45,597 nt of DNA from Isoetes engelmannii (GCA_011763485.2 JAANSK020011133.1:1-45597); one strand, 5' to 3'; shown: positions 1 through 13,900, numbered from the stretch's first letter. Numbers and translations are program-made. The notes: generated from the letters alone by a model not told the origin.

Positions 1-203
1 GAAGAGAGAGTAAAAAACAGACGTAAGGTTTTCTTGAATTGAATCTCTGCCACATGGCGAGATATGATTGGCGGATTAGGCTGAAAGTAGAGTAGGCGGT
101 TTTTACGTCGGTTTGCAGTCTATTCGAATAGACCGAAATAGAGGTCAGATTATGGGGGACAGACTTGGAGTCGCCATGACTGTCTAACCATGCTGGACAT
201 ATT
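1..203 (+). promoter_or_regulatory. 5' flank / probable 5' leader with three short upstream ORFs
   Basis: This stretch precedes the first in-frame ATG of the TIC236-like gene. I see no convincing TATA box. Three upstream ATGs open short frames: 54-95 (13 codons plus stop), 152-187 (11 codons plus stop) and 190-207 (5 codons plus stop). The stop of the last overlaps the ATG at 204. If this region is transcribed, these frames could lower translation from 204 or favour the later ATG at 303. Where transcription starts cannot be read from the sequence, so the leader assignment is an inference. Confidence 0.4.
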
Positions 204-1945
204 ATGAACCCTAGAAAACCCCCTAAAATTTCTCATCCACCCCTTTTTTCGAAGAACTTATTTCTGTCCTCCCAAGCAGCATCCGGGTGGGTCAATCACC
301 GGATGGCTAGCATCCATGGCGCTGCGGCAGCATTGATGCTGGCAACATGCAGCACCACCATGCGTCATAACCCCAAAAAGTGCAGAGCATTTTGGTGTTT
401 TGATCCTGGCATACACAATTTGCACCAGCGGTGTATGGGAAAAGGTCTATCCCAACGTATTTCCCTATGGACTCCCAAGACTAAATTGCTTCATCGATGC
501 TGGAGATTGTTAGAATCATGGCAACCCCCCGATAGAATGATATCTTGGAATGAACGGTTCAATATGTTCTTCAGCGTCTTGTTGTTAAGATCGGTAATTT
601 TCTTAGGAAGCATTATTGGGTTCTGCTTTGGCAGTTTTTTTTTGCAAGCGAAAATTCGCGCACACATTGACAATAAGATTCTACCAGCCCTTGCATCTGT
701 AGCTGCAAAACAGTTTGGCAGAGAAGTTCGGTTAGGAAATGTGGAGAAGCTTTCGCCAATGGGGATTACATTGGGTCCATGCTCTGTTGGAGCACACAGG
801 GGAGAATTCTCTTGTGCTGAACTACCAAAAGTAGATATTAGGTTAAGGCCTTTCCGAAGTATCAAAAGGGGGACAATTGTAGTAGATGTCATTCTATCGC
901 ATCCCCATATCCTTCTTTGCCAAAAACGTGATTGGTCTTGGTTAGGCATACCCAATCCTTCTGAAAAGCAGCACGTTCTGCAAAGCACTGACCACAACAT
1001 AGACACAAGAACTAAAATACGTAGGGTTTCACGTGAAAGCTATGCTGCTAAATTTGCAGAAAAAAGGGATGCTGCTGCCAAACTGTATTCGCACACAGGT
1101 TACGATTCTTCTCATCCTGACCCTCGGTTCAAATCCACTAATCTGCAGGAGGAAGTTGGAAAATTAGATATTCAAATGGACGAAAGAAATAAAGTCAGAG
1201 AAGGAGAACTACTTAGCGACCTTGATACTATTAGTAGCAACAGTAATAGTTATCTGGAAGCTACTGGGACTGGGCCTGAAATGAAGTTAGATACAGCAAA
1301 AGCTAAGTTTCATAACAGGAGTATTAGGAAAACTCTTCTAGAGGCAAAGAGATGGCTCACCAGAAGAGCTCATAAGTACAGAATGTTTGCTGTTTGGAAC
1401 AATAAGGATCCACCAGCTGCAAAGAAAGAGATGTATCAGAGAAGAAACCTTGATCGAGCTGCTGTTGCTGCAGCTGCTTCTTTTGTACATGAAGAAAATG
1501 GTGTAAATGCAAGTGATGGTTTCAAGAGCCAGGATATTGAGTATGATTTGACAAAGCCACAGGAAAAAAATGACAAAGTTACATGTCCACCTTTAATCAA
1601 ACATAAACTCCATGAACTTAAGTCCTTAGCGGCAAATAAAGCAGCTATATCAGCTGCAGCTGGGCAAGCGGAAGATTATAAACAATATTTGGCTATAACA
1701 CATCAAGCAATTATCTCCTCAAGTAATGCAATACCTCATATTTCTACTTATCAGGGGACACATGGTTATCAGGAAACTGGTTCCACTATTTGTGAGCAAA
1801 TTAAAGAAGCTGAGAGAATGGCAGAGCATGTAAAAGCAAGAGCAGAATCTGGAATTTTAGAAAAAAGTTTTCCCATTTCTCTTGAATCCGTGCACTTTAC
1901 ATGTGGGACTCTTACGTTGCTGGCTTATGGGGATCATGAACCAAG
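204..1945 (+). CDS. TIC236: TIC236-like exon 1: transit peptide, membrane anchor, N-terminal body
   Basis: Residues 1-581 (last codon split, phase 2). The basic, Ser/Ala-rich start suits a plastid transit peptide. ATG 303 begins MASIHGAAAALM, a more typical transit-peptide start than ATG 204. A hydrophobic run at residues 122-147 is the predicted inner-envelope anchor. Family-conserved text follows at about residues 175-255 (RLGNVEKLSPMGITLG, RRVSRES at about 275). Residues about 290-530 are charged and poorly conserved. The exon ends in the conserved LTLLAYGDHEPR before GTATAG. Confidence 0.93.
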
Positions 1946-4900
1946 GTATAGTATGTCCCATTTTTCTGCCTGCCAATACGAGCTAGTTTTTTGTGCATCA
2001 TGTTATCCTTATGCTCACTTTACTCATATATAAAAGCTTATGTCCTTTGTATGTTAAATACCTCTAGCATTATTTTCCTTGTCATAAAACTAAGCATAGA
2101 TTAAATATGGAAACGCATATAGCAGTGCAGTAGAAAATGGTCTTCCTTTTTTGCTCACTTGTACTTATTGTGATCCACTTTCATAGAATGTTGGAAGAAG
2201 TGGATGGATGGCTGAAGTTTGAGAAGACTTATGAGAACATAAATGTACAGGTTACTGGCAAAACACATGGGATAACAGAGAAAGAGAGCAGCCATGGAAT
2301 AGTTGCTGTTAAAGCTGTGGTGGATATTGGCCAACAGAAATGGCATGTTAAACTTAAAGTTCAGAACCTTTCTGCTCCAGTATGTTGAGAAACCTGTAAT
2401 GAGTATTTCCTTACTGTCAATATAGGGCGATAAAAACTTAGCAACTATATAGTTTGGGCATTGATGCCGTGTTGATTAGATAGCAATAACAGGAAAAAAT
2501 CATATAATAATGCTAAGTTAAGTCCTTGTTCATTGGCACAGGCATGCTTCTAAATGGTCGGATTTTTTTTGTGCAGCTTTTTAATAGGTTACTAGAAATA
2601 CCTTTGGACTGTTCAATTGGCCAAGCTGATGGAGAGGTTAATGATCTCAAACCTTGTCACTACATTTAATAATATTGGTTGCTAACATGGCACATGGAAT
2701 ATGTATTTCTGCGGTATCTGTACTGTGCTTGCATGAACTATGTATTTGTAGCAAAATATGTCTACTGCTTTTCATGGCCTCACGTGAAGTTGTTTCTGTT
2801 ATTCCACGTTTTGCAGCTATGCATTTGCGTTGCTTTTTTTTTTTTAAATCATCCAGCCTGAGCTTCTTACTGGACAAAGCTGAGAGTTCAACACATGCTC
2901 ACATCCAAACTCTCAAAAACTACAGCGCGTCATAGCTTCAATATGCATGTTGCATTTAAACTGTTTGAAGTGCAACATGCTTGCAGGAACAAACTTGGAT
3001 CTTTAACCTTTGAATGCTGCACCTTACCAACCATGATTTTTGTGTTCGATGTCATCTGTATAAATTTGCAGTGGAAGAAACACAATCAAACCTTTTGCAT
3101 GACCTGATATTTATGGTGAAAATTGTGGCATGTTTTAACGTTTTTAAAACTGAAGGACCAATGGTCCTTACTTCATCAGTTGCTTTTTACTGAATATATT
3201 CCTCATGGGTCATGGCAGGTACACATTTGGATGGAGAAGAGTGATCATTTTCCCAACTTCGGTGGAAAAATTGATCTTAAAGATTTACAATTTCAAATAT
3301 GGGAAGCACCATCGGCATTCAAGGTTAGTACTTTCAACATTAGTATCCTTCATTCCTATTTTAAACTTCAATATACCAGACTTATCAGGGCATACTTTGT
3401 TCTTGAAGTAGGATCTTGTTAATTGATCTAGCTTTTACACTGCTTTGCAGCAAAACTAAACTAAGAGTTGTCTTCTTTTGCAGAATGTTCATGGGACTTT
3501 ATTCTTTCAAGGACAGAGAATTTTTCTTCACAACACGAAGGGGTTCTATGGTTATATCCCAGTTAATGTGTCTGGGGATATGGACTTGAATCCTGAAAAT
3601 GGGGAATATCGCCTTAGTTGCCAGGTCTATTCCATGTTATGTTGCCAACAACAGAATCTCTAAAAAGTTAATATGTCTTATTCATGGGAACAGGTGCCAG
3701 AAGCTGAAGTCAATTCAATGATGAAATCACTTAACATCCGGCCTCCACCTTTCTCTGTATGTACTTTTGTGTATACCTTTAACGTAATCCCACTTATCTG
3801 CAATAGTACCATGTTTGCTTCTCTTCACTTGTCGACATTAAGTCGAGATTTTATTTCCGTGCAATTCACTTACGAATAGGTCAGGTAGAAAAGGTTTTCT
3901 CACTATGGTTGCAAATGCTTTCCTTCACAAGGCGGGGTAGCTGCCAAAATATTTTTGTCCTAATTGACTTTCTGCTTTCATGCGATACTTCTCAATGTAC
4001 TTACAAATAGGTCAGGTAGAGAGTGATATGGTTGCAAATGCTTTCCCTCATGTTAGTCACAAGGCTAGCAGAAACTTCCATTCAGTTCAAACTCTCATCC
4101 TGAGAGTTTAACTTTTAGTTACTCCAAGAATACATTTTTATTGTTGTTATATTAGTCGAAAGCCATATTTGTGCCACATCAGTAGGATGAATGATGTGGC
4201 AGGCAGCTAGTAACTAGACGTTAGCATATGTGGACATTAGGATATATGTGGACATTAGGATATGTTGTAGTTTGTTGGATGGACAATCAAACCATGTATT
4301 GTGCTCTTTCTAAATCAATTTATCTTCTTTTTAGTTTCTTGCCTTGTTCTTGTTTGCTGTCTGTGAAGTCAGATCTTAACATGATACGAGAGCCCGGTGG
4401 CAGCAAAGGAAGCAATGTTGGTGCCAACTTTGACGTCTGAGGTAGAAGTCTGTGGAAAAAGGCCAGTTTACAGAGATACCTGAGGTCAAAGCTGGTGTCT
4501 GAGGTGACGGTCCAAATTGGGCACAAGGTCTGAGAGTTGTTTGTAATCCACTGAGGGAGCAACATCAGTGTTGTGGAAGTTTGGCTTGTGATGCTAGAGG
4601 TCAAATCTGAAGCTAGGGGCCGATTTTGCGCAGAGGCAGAATTGGGAGTGTTTTTTTTCCCTTGCAACGTGGCTATGTTCCGGAATGATAAGAGGAGTCC
4701 GGGTATTTCTTTCCCATGGGAACTAAATTTGGTCGTTCTTCTTTTTCTTGTTCAAATGGATGCCGGAAAGGTGCCTTGCAGTAGGAACTCCATCCTGAAC
4801 GCAGCATGGGAGGCCCATTTCAAAGGAACATTAGACATAACTGGAGAAAACCACACAGCATGGAAGGCCTATTTCGGAGGGGCAGGGGATAAAACGGGCT

Positions 4901-7900
4901 TGTTGAAGTCCTGGATCCCAGTTTCACTATTAAGTGAAGCCCTGGGCATGGTCAAGATAAGTCTTGATCTTGCTGCTGCAAATCATATTGCAGGATTGAA
5001 GATGATTTCTGCTGCATGGGATCACATGTAGCAGTTTGTGACAGCTTATGGTACTGGAATATGTACCTGAAATATGAACTGCATGATATCAAGCTTACCA
5101 AAAAGCATGCATGAGTAATTAGCAAAATCATGCAAATCAAATTGGCTCTTGCTAACATGGGTGTTCTTGTGGATGACAAAGTTGTTGTCCAAGCTTTGCT
5201 TTGTGGGCTGACACCACTGTCTGCAATGTTGTCACAACCAGTGAGTTGCAAAAGAGATCTATCAAAGCAGCTGTGCTCCTTTCTTACGGCAAGACATCAA
5301 ACTTCAACATCAAAACAGCAAAGGTTGGCACCGCTTTTTATCCTAGAGTTCAAAATTTGGCCCAAGAAAGGCTATTGTTTTACTTGTGGCGAGGCAGGCC
5401 ACTGGTTTAAAGATTGCCCTCATCGCCTAAAATGACAAATCCTCTCTCAATGAGTATACGGGCAGATCCCCATTAGGATCTGAACTAGCCGAAGATGTCA
5501 AAACAGTCCTCAAACCATGATCATTCCCATTGACAACCTGATTTCTGGGTTTGCTGATCAAAAAACCTTCTTGCTACAAGACAAAAGCCTGATCCAGTGG
5601 GTTTGCTACAAGACAAAAGCCTGATTGTGACAAATCAGAAGCTTGGATGCCAAACGACAAAGCCAGGTCCCATTTGAACAATTCGGAAGTCCTCACCCAC
5701 TTTCCGATTCACCCAAAGGTTTTGAGGGCAGCCCTGCCATCTCAGCAAATCTGATCTCCGAAAAGCTAATGGGAACGGACGGAAGTCTCAGCTGCCTATT
5801 GGGGGATGTGTCCTGACTCTGTTGCCATTTATGAAGATTGCAGATATATGTACTAAGTAAAAATTTAGTTCAAATGAGGATATCAGAGTAGTAAACTGCA
5901 TGACGTGGCAGTTAGTATCTAGACATCAGAGTTTGTTAAGGGCAATGTCGTCCTATAAACCATGTCTGCTCTTTGTAATTCAATTTAGCTTTTCTTCTGG
6001 TTTCTTGCCTTCTTCCTGTGAGTTCCTGCTGTCTGTGGGGTCAGATCTTAACATTTATATGGCCTTTTACAATGAAATATGTTAGTACGATGATGTGTTA
6101 TGATGTTGAGTTTAGTTATCCATCCCTGATGGATAAGTTAGTTCCAGTTTCATCCATATATTTTAGTAGTTATCTTCATGGAAGTCATCCTTTACAATCA
6201 GTCAATTGTAATGGTAAAATAAGAATTCTCATTTCATTGCTGGTGAACAGGTTGCAGGAAATCTGAAAGCTGTGGTCTATTGCCGAGGACCCTTAGATCG
6301 TCCTATATTTGAAGGAAGTGTTGAAACTCCACGGTGCCCGTATAAGTTACTCCCACGTTGTGGTTATTCTCCAGCTTACATTGCCCTTGAATCCAACTAT
6401 GGTAAAGGTGCAGTAGCTGCATACGACCGCATTGCATTTTCCTATGTCTCTGCAAACTTCACATTTGACACTGATAATTGTGTAAGTAGTTTTTGCTTAT
6501 GGATAGCATGTCCGTTTATTTTCTTGGTGACATGCTAATACTAGTTTCATATCTAGAAAAAAAAAAGGATTTTATTAACGTCTACATGAGACCCCCTTAG
6601 ACTCTATGAGAGAAGTAGATACATCAAAACTTCATCATCTAGGAGCATTCCCCTAGGTTGAAACTGCTAGGTACAAGTAATAAAAAAGAAACAAAATACC
6701 TAGAAGTTAAACTTACTAGAGTCTACATCACGTTTGGTTCATCTAAGCATCCCCTTTAAGGGACTAAAAAGATGCTATGATACCTGGAACATGCCTACTT
6801 CTTTTGCAACAATTTCATGTTTAGCCTCTTTTTTAGCTTTTATTAAGAAGAAATAGACAGATAGGATCTATGAGGCCAGACAAGTTTATATCATCTAGGA
6901 GCAATTTCTAGTTTATTAGTGTGCTATAAGAAACTCTAGCATTTCAAAAAGCACAAAAGAAAAAACCGAAGTGCCGTTATAGTTGCATTTTGATACGGCT
7001 TCATTTAGCTGGTTGGTTTAAAACGTAGACTTATTTTCTTCATGAAAAAACTTCTCTGCTGCTCTCTTGCCTATTTCTTATATTTTTTAACTTTGGAAGG
7101 GAGGAAGGTGGTCTATGAGAAACCCTCTTTCTTGAGCCATTTAGAGTTCCTGGAGAACTACCCATATTTCTTCTTTGGCCAGAGGTTTGGCGGACACATA
7201 TGCTAACAAAGGGACCTTTGCTGGCCTAGCAAATGTCTGCAGCCTATGAATATTTGAGATGACTCGGAAAGCAGCACGTATAGCCTCATTGAAAAGCCTA
7301 GCACGTATGGCCTCATTGAAAGCGTCTTGAGGGTATGGGGTGTGAATGTCATGAATTATCTAATCAGCTTGAAGTTTTACCCAATCTTTTGTTTTTCGTA
7401 TTTTTAGTTTCTTAGTGGACTTTTTTCTAAGGGTTATGGACAAGAGTGCTGAGGACCATTAACTTCTTCCCAGATACATCTTACAGACATGATGAATAAG
7501 CCAACAAAACCTGGAGCCTGGCAAGGCGGCACTACCTTCAATATCATGGGGTGCGAATATCATCAATTATCTAATCAGCTTGAAGTTTTGCACAATCTTT
7601 TACTTTCCGTATTTTTAGTTTCTTAGTGGACCTTTTTCTAAGAGCTATGGAAAAGAGTGCTGAAGACCATTGACTTCTTCCCAGATACATCCTACAGACA
7701 TGATGAATAAGCCAACAAAACCTGGAGTCTGGCAAGGTGCAGGCTGGTTCTACCTTCAATATTTCCACATTTTATGTTAAAAAACCAGCTGTTTATAGGC
7801 CTTCTAGAGGCTGCAACAGAAATAAGATAAAATATTGTGTCATACTTGAGCTGTTTATAGAAGGCGTTGCAATGATCATCATATCACCCATTCTGCGGCA

Positions 7901-10900
7901 TTTCTCCTTTTGCTGTTTCGCTTGGATTTCATGGGAAAGCTAGCTTGAGTGCAAAGAGCATGGAAATAGTGATGCCTTCTCTTCCAATGTGTAATCTTTG
8001 TATCCCTGTCTATTCCAAAATGAAAGCAAGAAAGAAAGATTAGTGTCTACAGAAGACCCGTAGGGTCTACATCCAAGACACTAACATAATTTATCACTAA
8101 AAGCATCAATTCATATTTCAAGAAATCTAGAAGGATGATCCAATGGTCATCTTAACTGCTTCCAGGAATGCTCTGACATCGTCTTTGGCTCTTTTTCTCC
8201 CCATTATATAACCCCTCTTCTGAAAAAATTGCTATTGCCTGTGTTTTGCTTGAAGGAAAGAGGGAGGCAGGGAGGGAGATGTTTCTCACAAATGCCAATG
8301 GATTAACTTGAGTTGCTTAGCTGTGAAGCTATAACTAGTTGAACTTAACAAAATTATAGGCATCTCTTCTGCAATCTGTACAAACTCATTGGCCCAGATC
8401 ACACAGATACGGCTAACCTGATTTCTAGCACCGTTAAGCCATATATTTTTTATAAGACTTTGCTTTATCATATGGAAAGAACTAAGTTCAATTATACACA
8501 AATCAGCCATGTTGCCTTTGGTATGTATATGTATATTATGAGTTGCAAGAGCATTTGTAGCGGTTCAAATAAAATATAAATGTTGCAAAGGTTCCATACT
8601 TGGACGTAATTTCCCGTGGTTTCTTGCTGTAATATCTACAGGTGGCAAATCTCTATGGAATTAGGATAAATCCAGTCAGTGGTGGTGAGATTCGAGGGGC
8701 TGGCGAAATGTGGGTTTGTCCAGAGGTTTGTTCTTTGTCATTTATTTTAAAGCCTACGATGCTTTAGTTCTTTAATATGCTCATTTTCTATTGACAATTG
8801 CAATGTAGATGTTAAAATAAGCCTTTGCAGCATCATGTCGATATTGAGACTCATGAAATTATCCCATATGTAAAACTTGCATTAGAATGTAAAAGACCAC
8901 TACATAATGAATTCATAACAGAATTCATGCATGAACAGAAGATTCATGGATGGAACATGCAACACTGTTGCTGTCTCCTTTTCTTCGTCACAGCCAAATA
9001 TGCCCGCTTCTCTTTTATAGTCTCCATTGACTCCATCATAGATGTCCGTTAAGGGATGGGTATTTCCTACATTCCTTCATAATTGATGCCGTCAAAATAG
9101 TCGATTATAAAACGGCTACTTTCTTGATCTTCCAATATTTAGATTCCAACACTCCCCCTCAAGGAATAGCCAGCGCTGAATACCTTGGAGCCAAAATTGA
9201 GCTGATGGTATGGCTCCCCCTCAGATGATATGCTTCCCCTACAAATTAACAGTGTTGCCTCTTGAACAATGCTGCCTCTGTTACAAATTAACAGTGCTGC
9301 TTCTGGTATGACTCCTCTTTAAGTGAAAATAGAACTGATGGTATGGCGCCCCTTCAAATGCTATGCTCCCCCTACAAATTAACAGCCCCCCTACAAATTA
9401 ACACTGCTGCCCCTCTTTAGTACTTGCTTGCTTTATGATGGATCAAATAACAGTCCCCCCCCTACGAATTAACTGTGCTGCCCCTCCTTAGTACTTGCTT
9501 GCTTTATGATGCATCAAATACTGTTCTACTTTCCTTCCCCTTGCATCTTGAAGCGAAATCCTCAAGCTTTGTTGCCATATTCTCTGATTTGCCTTGAATT
9601 GCCCAGGTTTCAAGTTTTTTGCACAATCTCTTCCATAGCGTGATGAAGACCCTTTTGATATCATTAACGAAATCGGCATCAATTGGCCCCTCTGCTCTAG
9701 TTCCTCCTGGACACAATGTTATGACAGTCATGGTGCCAACCTCTTCATCCCATAGTAATGGAATTACATTACTAAAAACAAGCTTTGCAACCACTGAATC
9801 CTGTAGGACTTCACGTGGTTTGACGCTTAAGGTTTTCATAAGATGCTCGACATGAGCCCACTCAGCTTTTTGAACATTCTGGTTGAATACCTCTTTATTC
9901 TCGCTGTCATAAACATTGAATCTACTCCATTCCATGCAAAACGGGGCCTTCTTAATTTGAACATTCTTAATTTGCAGCAAAATAGATTTGCATCTCTTGA
10001 AATGCTCTTCCACAAAAATTTTGGCATACCTTATGTGGTTTCTTTCCTCAAGAATGTACAGACATATCGGATCAAAGATCAACAAATCATACATCGGTTC
10101 TCACAAGCTGCTGCTGTCAGTATTAGTGCTCAAAGTTCTAGCAAAAGAATCTCCATTCCAAGCATGAGCCTTTGGATTTGAATGAACAATTGTCATCTCT
10201 AGAATACCATCTCCACAGCCTGAGAAATCTTCTGATCTGGACTTAGGGGGGTTTCCCATGGACGGACCTGGACCCGAAACCTCAAGGCTCAGGTTTCTGA
10301 GTTCCCATGAACCAGAAGACCTCAAGGTTTTCTCTGCAAAATCCCAGCCGATTGATGCACAAGCACGAAATCTGAACGATCAATCCAAATCAGGTCAAAG
10401 ACCTCACCAAAAAGTATCAGCGATGCATTACTTTTGGTTAAGGTCCTAAACCTGATCCTCAGAATTGACTATCCAGAAAACCTGGAGGTTTCGCCTCCAT
10501 GGGAAACCCCCCTTATCCATTAGCACTCTTCATTCTATCGCCTCTTTGGCATCTGGATCCAAATCCTCTTTCCTTTTAAATAATCTCATAATCTCTGGAT
10601 AACCTTGCTTCTCCTTAAGACTGTTGGACACCTCATTTGTGGTCCCTTTTGCAGAGCTTAATTTTCCCATGCGTTTATGTTAATTTAACCCAGAAGGCAA
10701 TGGCTTAGTTTGCAAGGAAAAACTGCACCTTATCCCTGCTCCACACAGCCTGGTACTTAGATTCTTAACTGTTACAGCCACAAGAAACCTTATCTTCCAT
10801 CCTTTTACAATTTGAATCCAAAGAAACTTCTTCATTCCATGCTTCCTTCAAATGAAAGTCATCTCACAACCCTTGGATCCACTAGCATGGGGCACGTGGA

Positions 10901-13900
10901 ATCCCGTGTGAATCAGCCACCTTGTAAGGCTAAATACTATACTCCTGCTTGGCAACCTAAAACCTCTTTTGCAGCCTAGTAATCCAAACAACTTAAAGAG
11001 TGCTCTCGGTGCCTCTTTAAGATCAGCACAGGTTGCCACCACTTTCCTGCTCACTGGAGTTTCCTCTTCAAGATCAACCTTGACCTCCAACAGCTTCACC
11101 GTTACTGGATCGTTCATCATAACTTTGCTGAAGACTTGTACAAGTATTTCTTTACTTGTATCTCTTGTACTTCTACCAAGTCCCATAAGCATTCTCGTCC
11201 AACAAAAAGTGCTAGTTTCAAGAATCCTCTTCGTCAGCATGATTGTTCTGCATGTAGTTTCAATCAAATGCTCTGAATGTTGATCCTTTTCTCTCATAGA
11301 AAGCTCTGCTGATGAAGCCTCCCGTATTTTCATCCTTTTGCATCCTCCTGCTTCACAGCAGGTCCTGCCAACATCTTTGTCCCTTGGGTTAACATCTCTT
11401 CTCGTTGACAAACTTCTTCTGGCAGTGTCTTTCTAGTCTCTTGCCTCACAAAAGGCCCTACTAACGTCTTTGTCACAGGAGCCTTCAACGCCATCTCTCT
11501 TTGACAAACTTCTGGCAAATACTCGTAGCACCAGGGTGCTACTGTTGCTTCAAATATAAGCAAGATTTAAAGCAGGATCAAGACATCCACAGGTTGATCG
11601 ACCCGCTCTGATACGATATTGAGACTCGTGAAATTATCCCATATTTAAAACTTGCATTAGAATGTAAAAGACTACTACATAATGAATTCATAATCGAATT
11701 CATGCGAACAGAAGTTTCATGGACGGAACATGCAACACTGTCACTGTCTCCTTTTCTTCGCCACAGCCAAATATGCCCGCTTCTCTTTTATAGTCTCCAT
11801 TGACTCCATCATAGACGTGTGTTAAGGGACGGGTATTTCTTAGATTCCTCCATAATTGATGCCATCAAAATAGCGGATTATAGAACGGCTACTTTCTTGA
11901 TCTTCTAATATTCAGATTCCAACAGTACCATTTAAGTTTTTTTCAAAGGTTCCTACTGTTAGATAATATGAAACACATGAACCATAGTGATACATGTCAT
12001 CTTAGGATGACATATGCGGTCCATAGGTAAACGTTAGGGTAGGTATGCAGGATTTTAATTTTGTCTTTTCAGTTAGTACATAATGTAAGACAAGCTCTTG
12101 GTCAGCTCAGGGTCTCATCTGGTCGGCTTGAGATTGAGGCTGGTGCAAGTAGACCTAAGGCCGAGTGCTCAAAGAGGATCTGCAGAAGCTTTCATTGGCT
12201 TTTTATTAGTATTCTAGTAATTCTCCTTTTTAGTGTTTTGGAGTCTATTTTCGTCCTTGCAGTTCCTCAATTTTGTATGTTCTTTGTCTCATAGATCCGA
12301 AGGGTCTCCAGTAGATGCTAATAAATCTTTCCTCTGCATCAGAGACACCGGAACATCTAATCCTACTGCAAAGGGGGTAACCATGGAAGTGTCAAGGAAA
12401 ATAAGGCGGGCAGCAAAGGGGAAACATGAACGGTCTTTTAGAAGGGAATCAGGAAAAAGATAAAAGTTTCTTAATTTTCAATATTTGTTTTTTTACTTTT
12501 TTTCACACATCTAGGAGGGTGCAATGCGCCCCTAGCTTCCCTAGATGTTAATATAATATATCTTTCTTATATAGATAGCAATCACCTAAAGAACTTGCGG
12601 TCTATAGAGGCATCTTCTTTCGTGTATACAATCATCTTCTTCCGTGTCATTTCCTTTGTTGTGCTCAGTAAAATCAAGTTCTAATTTGGTATCAGAGCCA
12701 ACGCAAGGAGAGTAGGCTGGGACATCAATTAAAGAAGTACAAGACATAAAAATCAAGCAGGCTTGAATCAGTGAAGCAAAATTTGCAAGCATAAATAGCT
12801 TGGGAGGATTATTAGGCTTGTTTTAACAAATAGGTCTTTAAAATAAGAGTAGGCGTAACAGTTCTTCAACTCCTTCCATGCTTCTTTGAAACTAGATAAT
12901 GGTCTGAGCCTAATCCTTATTGAAGAAGACACAAGGAGTTGAAGATAGGCTAGAGCTTTTCTATCTAACTCAGTGGACTTGGCATCTTTTGTCTTATCCC
13001 AAGCAGGATCAAAAACAGCTCCAGGGTTGTTGTTAATGGTCATAAAATTCTCAAAGAAGTCTGCCCAAACATCCAATTGCTTGGCGTGAGCATGGGATCT
13101 TTGGAAAACTTGAAAGGATCCATGAGATTCGAACTATTATAGCTGAATCTAGAAGAAAGGATCAGAAATATCCTTCAAATTCGCTTCAAATCACTAAAAG
13201 ACCTGCAGCAGCAAACACCTGTCCTCCTGTGATTCTGCTCCTCCTTGCAGCAAAGTAGTGAGAATCCACTCACTATACATCAGATCTAAGCCAACCCTTT
13301 GCTCTGATACCATGTTGGAAGATCAGGAGGAGAGAATGGAAATGCACTACTTGCCTTTGCATGTCACCTGGTTTGGACCATTTGACCATTGCACGTTGGA
13401 CAATGTGACCTTACAACGTCCACATAGGGGTAACTTTACAATGTTATTTTAACAAATTTTTGGTTTCGGAAAACAAACATAAAATTCTCTCTGGTCAAAT
13501 CAGCAGACACTTTTTGAATCAGATCATTGGTTGGTCTGAGGAAATCCTTCACAAGGGTGCTAGAGCTGATGGCATGCCATGTCTCATTGTACCAAGGACC
13601 CAAAGTGTGCTGGGGACTCAGAGTTAGTTTACTAAGTCTTCTTAGATGATAGGATGACATGCCACGTCATCACATGTGACTATATACGCACCTCATTGTA
13701 TCATCTCTCCTGATTGAAGTTTTTATCGGTAAAGGAGAACATTGGCGCCCTTCCTCTTATTCATGGCAATGGAGGGAAATCATGCTTAGGTGGAGAGGAG
13801 CTTTCTGATGAGCTTGCAGGATCTGGGGCGGAGGGCGGATTTGCATCAGCAGTCCTTTGGATCAGTTCTTGGCAGATTTTGTTGAGATATGAGCAAAGAA

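Larger units (their letters stand above)
8836..11924 (-). mobile_element. Non-autonomous LTR retrotransposon, antisense in intron 8
   Basis: The element reads right to left. Its LTRs (8836-9151 and 11609-11924) start TG and end CA on the element strand and are about 91% alike by hand count. The right LTR is followed inward by an initiator-Met-tRNA-like primer site (tatcagagc). The left LTR is preceded by a purine tract (gagggggag). I find no matching 5-bp target duplication. The 2.45-kb interior has no reverse transcriptase, integrase or protease that I can recognise, only frames of unknown type. It is probably a few million years old if usual plant LTR rates apply. Confidence 0.85.

Noticed and set aside
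491-1006. 171-codon open frame on the - strand
   Set aside because: It is antisense to exon 1, which is conserved in the + frame; shadow frame.
4320-4667. 115-codon - strand frame in intron 6
   Set aside because: It overlaps the LTR and leader of the Copia remnant and has low-complexity Ser/Thr/Leu content; chance frame.
10848-11411. 187-codon - strand frame as a separate host gene
   Set aside because: It lies between the paired LTRs of the intron-8 element and has no host-like motif or splice structure, so it is treated as part of that element.
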